Source: a virus. From it: a DNA stretch of 64,000 nt. The stretch covers positions 1-64,000 of IMG/VR virus record IMGVR_UViG_3300048837_000975; one strand, 5' to 3'. Below are positions 56,617-64,000 of the stretch, in pieces. Within the stretch, counting starts at the first letter, position 1, and every line of letters starts with the position of its first letter. Position numbers and translations under genes: made by a program. Below the pieces are notes generated by a model. The model did no database searches. It had not been told where the DNA came from and saw nothing but the letters and a program-made list of their open reading frames with translations.

Positions 56617-56832
56617 ATGAGCAAGTGTGGCCCGTGTTCGTCGGTTGGTTCCTTCTATTCGCGGTATGAGAACGAGAGAGATCTCGGTCCGGTCTTTATT
56701 CGTGAAACCTGCGGAAGATTTCACGTACTAAAGCAACTATCCGACAATCCCGGATTGTTCGAGATCGTTGCGGACACTGGGACGAACCGCGAACTGGCCG
56801 AGGTGTTGGTCGATTACTTGACAGTTGCGTGA
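56617..56832 (+). CDS. hypothetical small protein (71 aa)
   Basis: A 71-residue protein with CGPCSS near the start and a predicted alpha/beta body (LGPVFIRETCGRFHVLKQL). The start is supported by the promoter. No family recognised. Confidence 0.58.
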   Translation: MSKCGPCSSVGSFYSRYENERDLGPVFIRETCGRFHVLKQLSDNPGLFEIVADTGTNRELAEVLVDYLTVA

Positions 56833-56842
56833 AAGATTTCGC

Positions 56843-56871
56843 TTGCCAACCGGTCTTGGTTGGTGTAGGTT
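56843..56871 (+). promoter_or_regulatory. near-leaderless promoter for membrane-anchored gene
   Basis: TTGCCA, 17 bp, TAGGTT, then 8 nt to the ATG at 56880. Confidence 0.58.
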
Positions 56872-56879
56872 CGCTTACC

Positions 56880-57335
56880 ATGGTCGAAATTGTTTTTACG
56901 GTCATGCTCCTACTTTTGGGTGGAGCTGTTGGGTACGGAGCATACCAGCGACGGTCGAATTTGACCCTGTCGTCTGCCCTGAACGACGTGATGGACCGGT
57001 CGATTGGCCAGTCCATGCGCTACGAGGAGCAGGTTGCCAGCCTCAAGGCACAGGTATCCAACGAGATCCGGAAGCGAGAAGAGCTCTTCAAGTCGGTAGA
57101 CGACGCGGTCAACGAGACCCGCAGGTGGAGGGACCTCTATTTCGTGGAGGCCATGGAACACGGGAACGCCCAGGTGGCAATGATGAACGAAATCGCCCGC
57201 CTGTCGAAGCTGCTGTCTGCCAAGGGTGTCAACGTGAAGCTGAACCGTGGCATCGAAGCGGCGCTCAACGAGTTTCGTGAGCACCATCCTGTTACCCAGG
57301 AACAATACGCAGAAGCGAAGAAGAGCATAAAGTAA
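56880..57335 (+). CDS. membrane-anchored coiled-coil protein
   Basis: A 151-residue protein starting with a single hydrophobic anchor (MVEIVFTVMLLLLGGAVGYG), then a charged helical body with coiled-coil character (about residues 40-130). The architecture resembles an i-spanin, but no spanin partner is identified, so this is a guess. The longer frame from 56829 is rejected because it runs through the promoter. Confidence 0.58.
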   Translation: MVEIVFTVMLLLLGGAVGYGAYQRRSNLTLSSALNDVMDRSIGQSMRYEEQVASLKAQVSNEIRKREELFKSVDDAVNETRRWRDLYFVEAMEHGNAQVAMMNEIARLSKLLSAKGVNVKLNRGIEAALNEFREHHPVTQEQYAEAKKSIK

Positions 57336-57336
57336 C

Positions 57337-57558
57337 ATGGACCTGTTGAACTTCCTTACCATATCTTCCTCCATGCTTTTTGGAGGCGTTCTTGGGTACC
57401 ATATGTGCCATCGTCGCTACGAGAAGCAGGATTATGCTGATTTTCTGACAGCGAGAGAGTCTGAGCGCAAAAGAGCTATGCGCGAGGCTAGGGCTGTGGC
57501 CGACGGAAAACTGGTTCTTTTGAGCGCAAGAAAGGCTGCGAAGTGCCGACAATTCTAG
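57337..57558 (+). CDS. small membrane-anchored protein (73 aa)
   Basis: A 73-residue protein with a hydrophobic start (LLNFLTISSSMLFGGVLGYH) and a basic helical remainder. It has the same anchor-plus-helix layout as the preceding gene. Overlaps the next gene by 16 nt. Function unknown. Confidence 0.55.
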   Translation: MDLLNFLTISSSMLFGGVLGYHMCHRRYEKQDYADFLTARESERKRAMREARAVADGKLVLLSARKAAKCRQF

Positions 57559-58262
57559 GTAGAAATGACGATGAGGAGGTCACGCTAGATGGAGCCCTGG
57601 ACGGCTCCAGGGCTGGTCTCGATCGTCACAAGGTTTCAGACTCTATTTATCAACAAATGCAAGAGGAGCGGCTGGATTTCGGGCTCGCTCCCGACGGACT
57701 ACCGAGGCCAATCGTGAAATCAAACGGACTACCATTAGCTCCAGTACTTGATCCTAAAACTTTTGTTTGCATGGCGGACACGTCTGAATTCGTGATCCGA
57801 GATCGATGGGGCGAGGTGATTCTTCGCTTCACTCCGGATCAGGTTGAAAGGACCGAAGGGGGAGCTTACAGGGTCCTGCGCTCCGGTGTGGTCAAGCTAC
57901 TGCCGAGCCTCAACGACCGTGGTGCAGACATCGGAAACGACGATAAGTACCTCAAGGTAGAGCCGCTGCGTCCCCAGTGTCGCCACTACGCGCGTCAGAT
58001 GACCGACTTCGCGGACAACCCCGGCGCCCGCTTCGTGGAACGCGTGTGTACGGCTCGACGAGACTCCGGAGGAGAGTTCTTGTCCCTGCGAGATTCGTGC
58101 ATGTATGCTTGCGAACTTCGCACTCCGCGTCACTCAGTTTCAGAGAAAACCCTTGACGCCTTCGATGAGGAGAAGGTAAGGTTGGGTCGCGAGCGAGTTG
58201 AGGCAGAGGAACCTTTTGATGTTGATGCGGCTCTGACCGCTATCACCGAGGAGATCAAGTAA
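57543..58262 (+). CDS. conserved hypothetical protein with Cys motif
   Basis: A 239-residue protein from GTG 57543. The centre has C-R-H-Y-A-R-Q-M (about residue 152) and the segment ERVCTARRDSGGEFLSLRDS then C-M-Y-A-C-E-L-R, which could hold zinc or an Fe-S cluster. The N-terminal third includes beta-strands (EFVIRDRWGEVILRF). It is coupled to the acidic protein that follows. No function recognised. Confidence 0.6.
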   Translation: MPTILGRNDDEEVTLDGALDGSRAGLDRHKVSDSIYQQMQEERLDFGLAPDGLPRPIVKSNGLPLAPVLDPKTFVCMADTSEFVIRDRWGEVILRFTPDQVERTEGGAYRVLRSGVVKLLPSLNDRGADIGNDDKYLKVEPLRPQCRHYARQMTDFADNPGARFVERVCTARRDSGGEFLSLRDSCMYACELRTPRHSVSEKTLDAFDEEKVRLGRERVEAEEPFDVDAALTAITEEIK

Positions 58263-58828
58263 TGTCCGAAGTTGAGTCAAATCCGTATGAGGCGATTGCT
58301 GAAGATGCAAAGAAAAACCTTCAGCGCGTCAAGGTGCTTGTTTCGTCTCTGACGGACAAGGCAAAGAACGGCGACCAGGCGGCGCTTCAGGAGGTGGTAG
58401 CCACTCTGCTGAAGGAGCAACTCACGGTCTACTCACTTCTGACCGATGTTGCTGGTCTCACGAAGGATCTAGACGAGGGCCTCACTGGCGTTGAGGAGTC
58501 GATTGATGCCATTGCAGAAGCTGGCGACGAGGAAGACGAAGAAGACGGCGAAGAAACTGACGAGGAAGAAGGAGACGAGGAAATGGTCGACGATGAAACT
58601 GGTGAGTCGCAGCTTGAGCCCCATCACGCAGAACCTCTGAAGTATCTGATTCAGGCGTTCATCACGTCACTGAATGCTGCGCTTGCTCAGCCCGGACTCG
58701 ATCCTCAGCAGAAGTCTTCCGTGGAAGAGCTTGTTCGCCTATGCGATGAGCAGGTGAAGTTCATTGATAACATCACCCTCGTTGATGACGACGAGGAAGA
58801 GGGCGAAGAAGAAGACGAAGAGGACTGA
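58262..58828 (+). CDS. acidic protein (188 aa)
   Basis: A 188-residue protein with helical ends and two long runs of Asp/Glu (about residues 90-116 and at the C-terminus). Such acidic tracts can mimic DNA or shield basic proteins; the Lys-rich, AT-hook protein that follows immediately is an obvious partner (inference). ATG 58262 overlaps the preceding stop (TAATG). Confidence 0.68.
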   Translation: MSEVESNPYEAIAEDAKKNLQRVKVLVSSLTDKAKNGDQAALQEVVATLLKEQLTVYSLLTDVAGLTKDLDEGLTGVEESIDAIAEAGDEEDEEDGEETDEEEGDEEMVDDETGESQLEPHHAEPLKYLIQAFITSLNAALAQPGLDPQQKSSVEELVRLCDEQVKFIDNITLVDDDEEEGEEEDEED

Positions 58829-58830
58829 AA

Positions 58831-61452
58831 GTGGCTTCCGCACTAACAGACCAGCCGGATGTCCATCCTATTGACGAGCCCGTTGAACAGGATGGCGTCC
58901 GGCTCCGCAAGTGGGAACGAAAGATCCGAAAGGACGGAGCCGCGATCGTGGAAATAGAAGACAAAACCGAAGAGGAAAAGCCGCAAAAGCGCGGTCGCGG
59001 CCGTCCGCGCAAGAATCCAGATCAGAAGGCTGCGAAGCCGTCTAAACCGGCAAAGAAGGCTACGAAGCCAGCAAAAAACGCGATCAAGAAGATCGTGAAA
59101 CAGCCGGAACCGGAACCGAGCGATGAAGAAGAGGTAGAGGAAGAAAGCGAAGACGAGGAAGAGGAGTTTGACGCAGATGAGCAAGCGGAAAAGCTGCTTG
59201 ATCTTGTCGACTCTGTAACAAGCGGAGTGTCGCTTGTCCCAGGTCTTTCTGACGCTCCGGTTCAGCGCCAATCTGTTCCCACCATCGGCGGCGACTTTCG
59301 TGTTCTGGACGAAGAGGAGGCTCCAGATCTTTCCGACGGAAAGCCAAAGACGCTCGAGGATCTTGTTGCTAAGTTCCCGATCGGGGACGGGCAGCACTTC
59401 ATTCGCGTAAACCGCCGCAAGCCGCAGTCGTGGCACGGATACTCGTGTCACGGAATTCAGCGACCAATGCGAGATCCGCTATCCTACGAGCAATTCGTAG
59501 AGGAATACGGAGGCGGTGAGTACGCTCTTACGGTCATGGGTCCGCCTCGAAAAGGCGGAATCTACGATCCGTCCACCGGAAAGCTGCGTCCCAAGACGCT
59601 TACCGGCGAGATTGTCTTCACTGTCCCTTGGGATAGCGCCGGGTATGGCGGATACGCGCCGAATCCGGAATCTGCTTTGGTTGACGTAGAAACAGAAGAG
59701 GATACCGAAATGCGATTTTCAGGCGCACCTGCTGCGCGCGGGCCAGTGACGCCTGCTACCGCGGCTATGTTCAAGACACAGGTAGAAGCAGACGAGCGCC
59801 GCGAGGAGCGCCAAGAGCGTAGGGAGCGCGAGCGTAGCGCTGCCGAGGCTGCCGCAGTCTCTCCGGCGATCGAATCGCTTCGGGAGATGGGAAAGACAGC
59901 GATCGACGTTGCTCAGTCTCAGGCTGAACAGACCCGTCGAGAGGCTCAAGAGTCGATTCGGCGCGCACAAGAGCGCCAGGAAAAGCTAGAGGAACAGCTG
60001 CGCGAGACTCAGCGTGAATCTCGCGAACGTGAAGAAAGGCTTCGGGAGGAGATGCTAGGCAACAACAAGCTCGATTTTGGCGGTTTGGCATCCCTGATGG
60101 CGTCTATGCGCCCGAAGGAAGACAACACCGCAGTCCTGGCAGCGCTCGAATCTGCTCGCGCAGACGTTCAGCGCGTTCAAGATGCCGCACAACGCGAAAT
60201 GGACCGCGTTCTCCGTGCGCATACCGACGAGCGGCGCCTCTGGGACGATCGCGTCAAGGAGGAGCGAGAGCGAGCGGATCGACGACTTCGAGAGATCGAG
60301 GAGCTGGCTGACAAGCGCGTGGCCGAAGCCGAGCGCAGAGCCGAGCGCATGATCAAGGAGGTCCGAGAGGACGCAGATCGGCAGCTTCGCGCTACCGAGA
60401 CGATGTACAAGATTCAGCTCGACAACGCGGCGCAGAACCGCGATCGGGACCACCAGACTACGACCACGGCCTTCGAGTCTCGAATGCTGGCCGAGAAGGC
60501 TGCTCTTGAGGCACGAATCTCGATGCTCGAGATGGAAACGAAGCGCCAAACGAACGAGGCCGAGAAGTGGCGTCAAGAAGCCGAGAACAACAAGGATATT
60601 GTCAAGAAGATCCAGGAGTTTACCGGCGTTGCGGAGGCGCTTGGATTCCAGAAGGACGCTGGCGGATCTGGCGAGGACGATGACGACGAGGAGAAGCCGT
60701 TCAACTGGAGGGCGATTCTTGGTCAAGCGCTGATGCAGGGCGTTACCACTCTTCCTAGCATCATCTCGAATGCTGGAGAGGCAGCTGCCCGGCTGAAGGG
60801 CGCGCAATCGAGCCAGAGCCAGATGATGCAGCTCGCTCCTCCCTCCATGAGCCCCGCATCCCTCGCTTCGATGCCCACGATGCGAGCTATTCCCGGCGGA
60901 GACCTGCCCTTCGGAACCGAAGACGGCGGACCGATCGGAATGCCGTTCGATCATAGCATGGCGGTCCCGCTTCCTCCGCCTCCTCAGGTTCCGCGAGTCA
61001 GCCGACCGGTGCAGCACGTTCAGCAGATGGCACCCGCTCCGGTTCAGCAGACACAGGCGATCGTCCCGGTTCAGCAGTCTCAGGCGCCAATCCAGCAGGC
61101 AGCACCTGTGGCTCCTCAACCGTCACGAACGTCAAAACGACACCAGAAATCACAGCGAGCAAGTGAGCAGGTTCAGGAAGCCTCAGGTGGTGATGACATG
61201 ATCGGTGATGAGCAGATTCTCATGTTCCGTGGAGCCCTGGAAATGTCGATCTCTAACGGAGAAACTCCGGAACAGGTCGCCGAGGGACTGAAGAAGGAAT
61301 ACGGCCCGATGGTAGTCTCCATGGTCGCAGGATCCCTGACACCTGCCAGGGTGGCGAAGGCCGTCATGTCGGCTCCTGACGGTGCGTCAAGCGTGCTTGT
61401 TCAACCGGAAGGTCAAGCCTGGTTGACTAAGCTGCAGTCGCTTCTCTCCTGA
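58831..61452 (+). CDS. large coiled-coil protein with AT-hook-like N-terminus
   Basis: An 873-residue protein from GTG 58831. RGRGRPRKNP (about residues 53-62) is an AT-hook-like DNA-binding motif within a Lys/Ala/Pro-rich arm; an acidic stretch follows (about 90-125). A globular segment (about 150-300) leads to a coiled coil of about 280 residues rich in Arg/Glu/Gln (EERQERRERERSAAEAAA). The end is Gln/Pro-rich, then a short helical domain. A nucleoid-like, packaging or scaffold protein is possible. Confidence 0.65.
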   Translation: MASALTDQPDVHPIDEPVEQDGVRLRKWERKIRKDGAAIVEIEDKTEEEKPQKRGRGRPRKNPDQKAAKPSKPAKKATKPAKNAIKKIVKQPEPEPSDEEEVEEESEDEEEEFDADEQAEKLLDLVDSVTSGVSLVPGLSDAPVQRQSVPTIGGDFRVLDEEEAPDLSDGKPKTLEDLVAKFPIGDGQHFIRVNRRKPQSWHGYSCHGIQRPMRDPLSYEQFVEEYGGGEYALTVMGPPRKGGIYDPSTGKLRPKTLTGEIVFTVPWDSAGYGGYAPNPESALVDVETEEDTEMRFSGAPAARGPVTPATAAMFKTQVEADERREERQERRERERSAAEAAAVSPAIESLREMGKTAIDVAQSQAEQTRREAQESIRRAQERQEKLEEQLRETQRESREREERLREEMLGNNKLDFGGLASLMASMRPKEDNTAVLAALESARADVQRVQDAAQREMDRVLRAHTDERRLWDDRVKEERERADRRLREIEELADKRVAEAERRAERMIKEVREDADRQLRATETMYKIQLDNAAQNRDRDHQTTTTAFESRMLAEKAALEARISMLEMETKRQTNEAEKWRQEAENNKDIVKKIQEFTGVAEALGFQKDAGGSGEDDDDEEKPFNWRAILGQALMQGVTTLPSIISNAGEAAARLKGAQSSQSQMMQLAPPSMSPASLASMPTMRAIPGGDLPFGTEDGGPIGMPFDHSMAVPLPPPPQVPRVSRPVQHVQQMAPAPVQQTQAIVPVQQSQAPIQQAAPVAPQPSRTSKRHQKSQRASEQVQEASGGDDMIGDEQILMFRGALEMSISNGETPEQVAEGLKKEYGPMVVSMVAGSLTPARVAKAVMSAPDGASSVLVQPEGQAWLTKLQSLLS

Positions 61453-61559
61453 TACAAATTGTCTGCACATAGACAAGAAGTGTAGGCAGTTTGTAACAAT
61501 CGCCCGGCGCCTCTAAAAAGGGGTTGCCGGGCGAACCTGTTTGAGGTAGACCGTTGGGT
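61453..61559 (+). terminator. hairpins, likely weak terminator
   Basis: CGCCCGGC (61501-61508) and GCCGGGCG (61526-61533) form a GC-rich hairpin after the coiled-coil gene, preceded by a smaller one (TTGTCT/AGACAA). No long T-run follows, so termination may be partial. One arm also carries the -35 of the next promoter. Confidence 0.45.
61524..61552 (+). promoter_or_regulatory. near-leaderless promoter for trypsin-like gene
   Basis: TTGCCG, 17 bp, TAGACC, then 7 nt to the ATG at 61560. The -35 lies in the terminator-like hairpin. Confidence 0.55.
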
Positions 61560-62102
61560 ATGAAGAGACTGCTGATCCTGCTCCTGGCTTTGTTCGCATG
61601 TACGCCTCAGACTCCTCCGTCGGTTCCCAATACGGAGCCGCCGAGCTTCCCCAGTGTGGCTGTGCGCGCCAGCAACGGGCAAGGTTTCTGTGGAGGTGTC
61701 TGGATCGCCAACGACCGGATTCTGACCGCCGCGCATTGCGCGAATGACCATATGTTAGCTGTGTATGAGAAGCAGCAGATTCTGGGTCGTGAGGTCTGGC
61801 GTGACGATATGTTTCTGGACCTGGCGGAGTACGCCACGGACAAGGCTAGCAGCCACTACGCGAAGGTTGGTGACGTTCCGAGTGTAGACAACAAGCTCAC
61901 GATCGTGATGGCGGACGGCGGAAGAATCGTCACATGGGTTGTCGGAATCGACTTGACCTGGAAGACTGCTCAGCTAAAGTGGATAGCACCGCGAGGCGCA
62001 AGCGGAAGCCCTGCATTCCACGAAGACGGAACTCTTGCTTGCATAATCACTAAGCAGCTGCCCAATAGGGGGTCGCTGTGTGACTTGTACCAGTTGAGGT
62101 AA
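61560..62102 (+). CDS. trypsin-like serine protease lipoprotein
   Basis: A 180-residue protein with a clear lipobox (LLALFAC, Cys14) and Pro-rich linker. CGGVWIANDRILTAAHC (His59), MFLDLAEY (Asp87) and PRGASGSPAF (Ser148) give the S1 triad; TLACIITKQ follows as in the family. It is the second enzyme of this type in the window. Export to the envelope implies action on surface or periplasmic proteins. ATG 61560 is chosen over TTG 61554 because of the promoter spacing. Confidence 0.85.
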   Translation: MKRLLILLLALFACTPQTPPSVPNTEPPSFPSVAVRASNGQGFCGGVWIANDRILTAAHCANDHMLAVYEKQQILGREVWRDDMFLDLAEYATDKASSHYAKVGDVPSVDNKLTIVMADGGRIVTWVVGIDLTWKTAQLKWIAPRGASGSPAFHEDGTLACIITKQLPNRGSLCDLYQLR

Positions 62103-62105
62103 CCT

Positions 62106-62366
62106 ATGCTAGATATTCGAGTCGAGTGTCCAGAATGTTTTCAGAGCTTCGATGTTATCGAAGAGGACCCTGACAACGCGACATATGTTAACGAGTTCCT
62201 TCAGTCCGAAAGAGGTACTGGTTGCGCTCGAGAAATCGAGCAGGAGTTTCGAGATCTTGCGGAGCTTGCGTACGCTCAAGATCCGAAGCATACAGAGTAC
62301 CTGCTGACAAAACTCGGACTGCGAAAGATTCTGCGGTCTGTTGAGTTTATGTCGAGGAACCGATGA
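62106..62366 (+). CDS. hypothetical protein with N-terminal CxxC (86 aa)
   Basis: An 86-residue acidic protein: VECPECFQSF (single CxxC, about residues 7-10) followed by helices (REIEQEFRDLAELAYAQD). GAGG lies 7 nt upstream of the ATG. Overlaps the next tiny gene as ATGA. No family recognised. Confidence 0.62.
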   Translation: MLDIRVECPECFQSFDVIEEDPDNATYVNEFLQSERGTGCAREIEQEFRDLAELAYAQDPKHTEYLLTKLGLRKILRSVEFMSRNR

Positions 62367-62524
62367 AGGAACAATGGGCTGTAGCTGTCGACATCATGTG
62401 TGTTCCTGCCTCAATGAAGCTAGCAAGCACGAACCTGGATAGCGGCAACTACGTTTTTGCATTCTTGCTTGTTGCGCTTTGCGTTTGGACATCGTATAGA
62501 TTGGCTGGACTCATCATTAAGTAA
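62363..62524 (+). CDS. tiny membrane protein (53 aa)
   Basis: A 53-residue frame with a polar N-terminus, one strong hydrophobic span (VFAFLLVALCVWTSYRL, about residues 31-48) and a short tail. ATGA overlap with the preceding gene and a 2-nt gap to the next support coding. Function unknown. Confidence 0.6.
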   Translation: MKEQWAVAVDIMCVPASMKLASTNLDSGNYVFAFLLVALCVWTSYRLAGLIIK

Positions 62525-62526
62525 AC

Positions 62527-63732
62527 GTGCCGTTCATCAAGAAAAAACTAGGCGTCAACGTGCTCGAGGCGGCTAAGTCTCGGATCTCTGAAGTCTTCGA
62601 CAACTTCGAGCACATCTACGTGTCGTTCAGCGGAGGCAAGGACAGCAGCGTCATGCTGCACCTTGTTATGGCCGAAGCAAAGAAGCGCAACCGCAAGATC
62701 GGTGTGCTGTTCGTCGATCTGGAGGCGCAGTACGCTCTGACCATTGAGCACATTCGCGAGTGCTACGACGAGTACGCAGCCAACATCGATCCGTACTGGG
62801 TTGCGCTTCCGATCGCCCTCAGGAACGCTGTCAGCAACTACCAGCCACAGTGGTTGTGCTGGGATCCTGACGCCAAGGACATGTGGGTGCGCGAACGCGA
62901 TCCGATGTCGATTGCGGACGAGAGCTTCTTCCCGTTCTTCGAGCGCGGAATGGAGTTCGAGGACTTCATCGAGGTATTTGGTGAGTGGTACGGCAAAGGC
63001 GAGCCAACGGCGTGTTTCGTCGGCATCCGATGCGATGAGAGCCTGAACCGGTGGCGCACACTGACCGGTGACAAGGCAATGTGGGGCGGCCGGAAGTGGA
63101 GTACCCAGGTCACGGAAAATGTGACGAACATATATCCAATCTACGATTGGAAAACTGCTGACCTGTGGGTTTTTTCCAGCAAAACCGGACTAAAGTACAA
63201 CAAGCTGTACGACCGGATGCACCAGGCCGGTTTGACCATACATGCGATGCGGATCTGCCAGCCGTACGGAGACGACCAGCGGAAGGGTCTCTGGCTGTAC
63301 CAGGTGATTGAGCCTCAGACGTGGGGAAAGGTAGTAGCGCGTGTCAACGGTGCAAACTTTGGGAGTCTTTACGCCCAGGAGTCCGGCAACGTCCTGGGGC
63401 GCCTCAAGATCGCGAAACCGAATGGGCACACCTGGAAAAGCTTCGCGAAGCTGCTATTGGATACCTTGCCGCCTGCGGCACGAGAACACTACACAAACAA
63501 GATTATAGTGTTCCTGAAGTGGTACTCTGAACGCGGGTATCCAGATGACATTCCAGACGACGGGCCGGTCAACACAAGGGATACACCGAGCTGGGCAAGG
63601 GTGTGCAAGATGCTGCTCAAGAATGATTATTGGGGAAAAACGCTCGGTTTCAGTCAGCACAAGACTGGCGCCTACCAGAAGTATCTCGAGTTGATGCGCC
63701 GTCGCAAGGAAGCCTGGGGAATCAAAGTATGA
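62527..63732 (+). CDS. IbrA-like phosphoadenosine phosphosulfate reductase family protein
   Basis: A 401-residue protein from GTG 62527. VSFSGGKDSSVMLHL (about residues 32-46) is the PP-loop that binds ATP or APS-like nucleotides in PAPS reductase and adenylylating sulfurtransferase families; VLFVDLEAQYALTIEH and VGIRCDESLNRWR follow as in IbrA-type (DUF3440) proteins. In E. coli, IbrA acts with the ParB-like IbrB; the next gene here is of that type. The product could modify DNA or control gene expression; unproven. Overlaps the partner by 4 nt. Confidence 0.85.
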   Translation: MPFIKKKLGVNVLEAAKSRISEVFDNFEHIYVSFSGGKDSSVMLHLVMAEAKKRNRKIGVLFVDLEAQYALTIEHIRECYDEYAANIDPYWVALPIALRNAVSNYQPQWLCWDPDAKDMWVRERDPMSIADESFFPFFERGMEFEDFIEVFGEWYGKGEPTACFVGIRCDESLNRWRTLTGDKAMWGGRKWSTQVTENVTNIYPIYDWKTADLWVFSSKTGLKYNKLYDRMHQAGLTIHAMRICQPYGDDQRKGLWLYQVIEPQTWGKVVARVNGANFGSLYAQESGNVLGRLKIAKPNGHTWKSFAKLLLDTLPPAAREHYTNKIIVFLKWYSERGYPDDIPDDGPVNTRDTPSWARVCKMLLKNDYWGKTLGFSQHKTGAYQKYLELMRRRKEAWGIKV

Positions 63733-64000
63733 ATGGGCTAATCGAAAAACTGGTTGCCGAGCTTGGTGCGCTGGACCTGGACGCGCGTGTTGAGGCGCTG
63801 AACAAGATTCGTGAGGCGCTTCACGATGTGAGCCCGTTCAAGGAGGAACCGGTCGACTTCGTTCGATGGGTTAAGTCCGATACAGTTTCCGCGAACGCGT
63901 GGAATCCAAATCACGTCGCTCCGCCTGAGATGAAGCTGTTGGAGCTGTCGATTGTCGCTGATGGGTACACTCAACCAGTGGTAGGGTACGCCATTGAATC
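63729..64000 (+). CDS. IbrB-like ParB/sulfiredoxin-fold protein, 3' end outside
   Basis: The first 90 residues are present: an N-terminal helical part, then VRWVKSDTVSANAWNPNHV and PPEMKLLELSIVADGYTQPVVG. The NPN..PPEM..L..SI..DGYTQP stretch is typical of the ParB-like IbrB family. ATG 63729 overlaps the IbrA-like stop (ATGA), so the two are translated together. The nuclease or NTP-binding residues would lie beyond the window. Confidence 0.78.
   Translation, partial: MNGLIEKLVAELGALDLDARVEALNKIREALHDVSPFKEEPVDFVRWVKSDTVSANAWNPNHVAPPEMKLLELSIVADGYTQPVVGYAIE

Noticed and set aside
60055-61119. 354-residue minus-strand open frame
   Set aside because: It lies antisense inside the coiled-coil gene; its Arg/His/Ser/Leu composition is the mirror of Ala/Glu/Arg/Gln codons, a typical shadow.
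62509-62519. GGACTCATCAT resembling a hammerhead 3' strand
   Set aside because: It lies at the end of a tiny gene, and no matching GGACGAAAC or stems are nearby.
1-64000. TAG stop-codon recoding
   Set aside because: Several genes end in TAG followed directly by functional-looking elements (for example the ribozymes), so TAG acts as a normal stop in general.
1-64000. CRISPR array or complete insertion sequence
   Set aside because: No regular 25-40 bp direct repeats with spacers were seen. TnpB has no TnpA and no clear terminal repeats that I can delimit by eye.

Overview
The window is a stretch of a large double-stranded DNA phage genome (or a prophage of one), not a bacterial chromosome. 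It is densely packed, with many 4-base start/stop overlaps. It carries tail spikes and fibres, an endolysin and a holin candidate, a phage replication and recombination set (DnaB, SSB, sliding clamp, RecT, YqaJ), two GIY-YIG homing endonucleases, a TnpB and dozens of small unknown genes. Terminase, portal, capsid and polymerase genes are not seen, so they must lie elsewhere. The host cannot be named. Many transcripts appear to be leaderless (TTGnnn-N17-TAnnnT-N6-ATG), a habit best known from Actinobacteria and Deinococcus, but this does not prove either host.

Layout. Positions 1-44,260 are read on the minus strand. Positions 45,114-64,000 are read on the plus strand, apart from one minus gene at 53.3-53.5 kb. 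The two arms diverge from a structured, GC-rich, apparently non-coding region at 44.3-45.1 kb. On the minus arm, read downstream: 44.2-32 kb is an operon of small genes with clamp, YqaJ, RecT, VRR-NUC, SLOG, SemiSWEET-like and DUF3310 proteins. At 32-29.8 kb are small and probably structural proteins, ending at a strong terminator at 29.72-29.77 kb. At 29.7-23 kb are a secreted matrixin-like protease, a beta-helix spike, a lectin-like fibre and a holin candidate. At 23-13 kb are a peptidase, a phosphoesterase, a proteasome-like Ntn hydrolase, a GH25 endolysin, two kinase-like proteins and tail proteins. At 13-2.5 kb are very large multidomain proteins (GHKL ATPase with HExxH, GNAT with HExxH, ADP-ribosyltransferase-like), a glycosyltransferase, two hydrolases and a second spike. 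At 2.24-1.5 kb is a repeat-rich non-coding block. At 1.44-0 kb is an operon of tiny genes separated by hammerhead ribozymes.

The plus arm starts with a degenerate AAA+ helicase-loader-like gene. It continues with small genes, TnpB, SSB and DnaB, then an accessory region rich in lipoproteins, secreted proteases and membrane peptides, a large coiled-coil protein with an AT-hook, and an IbrA/IbrB-like pair at the right edge.

The two most notable systems are regulatory. (1) Three textbook type II hammerhead ribozymes sit in the 3' junctions of the leftmost operon, each beginning inside the TAG stop codon of the gene before it, as if each gene is cut out of the polycistronic RNA. (2) About twenty promoters place the predicted transcription start on, or within a few bases of, the start codon. 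They precede most genes that have an upstream gap, including lysis, tail and envelope-directed genes, and they fix several start codons, including a GTG at 29086 and an ATG at 26721.
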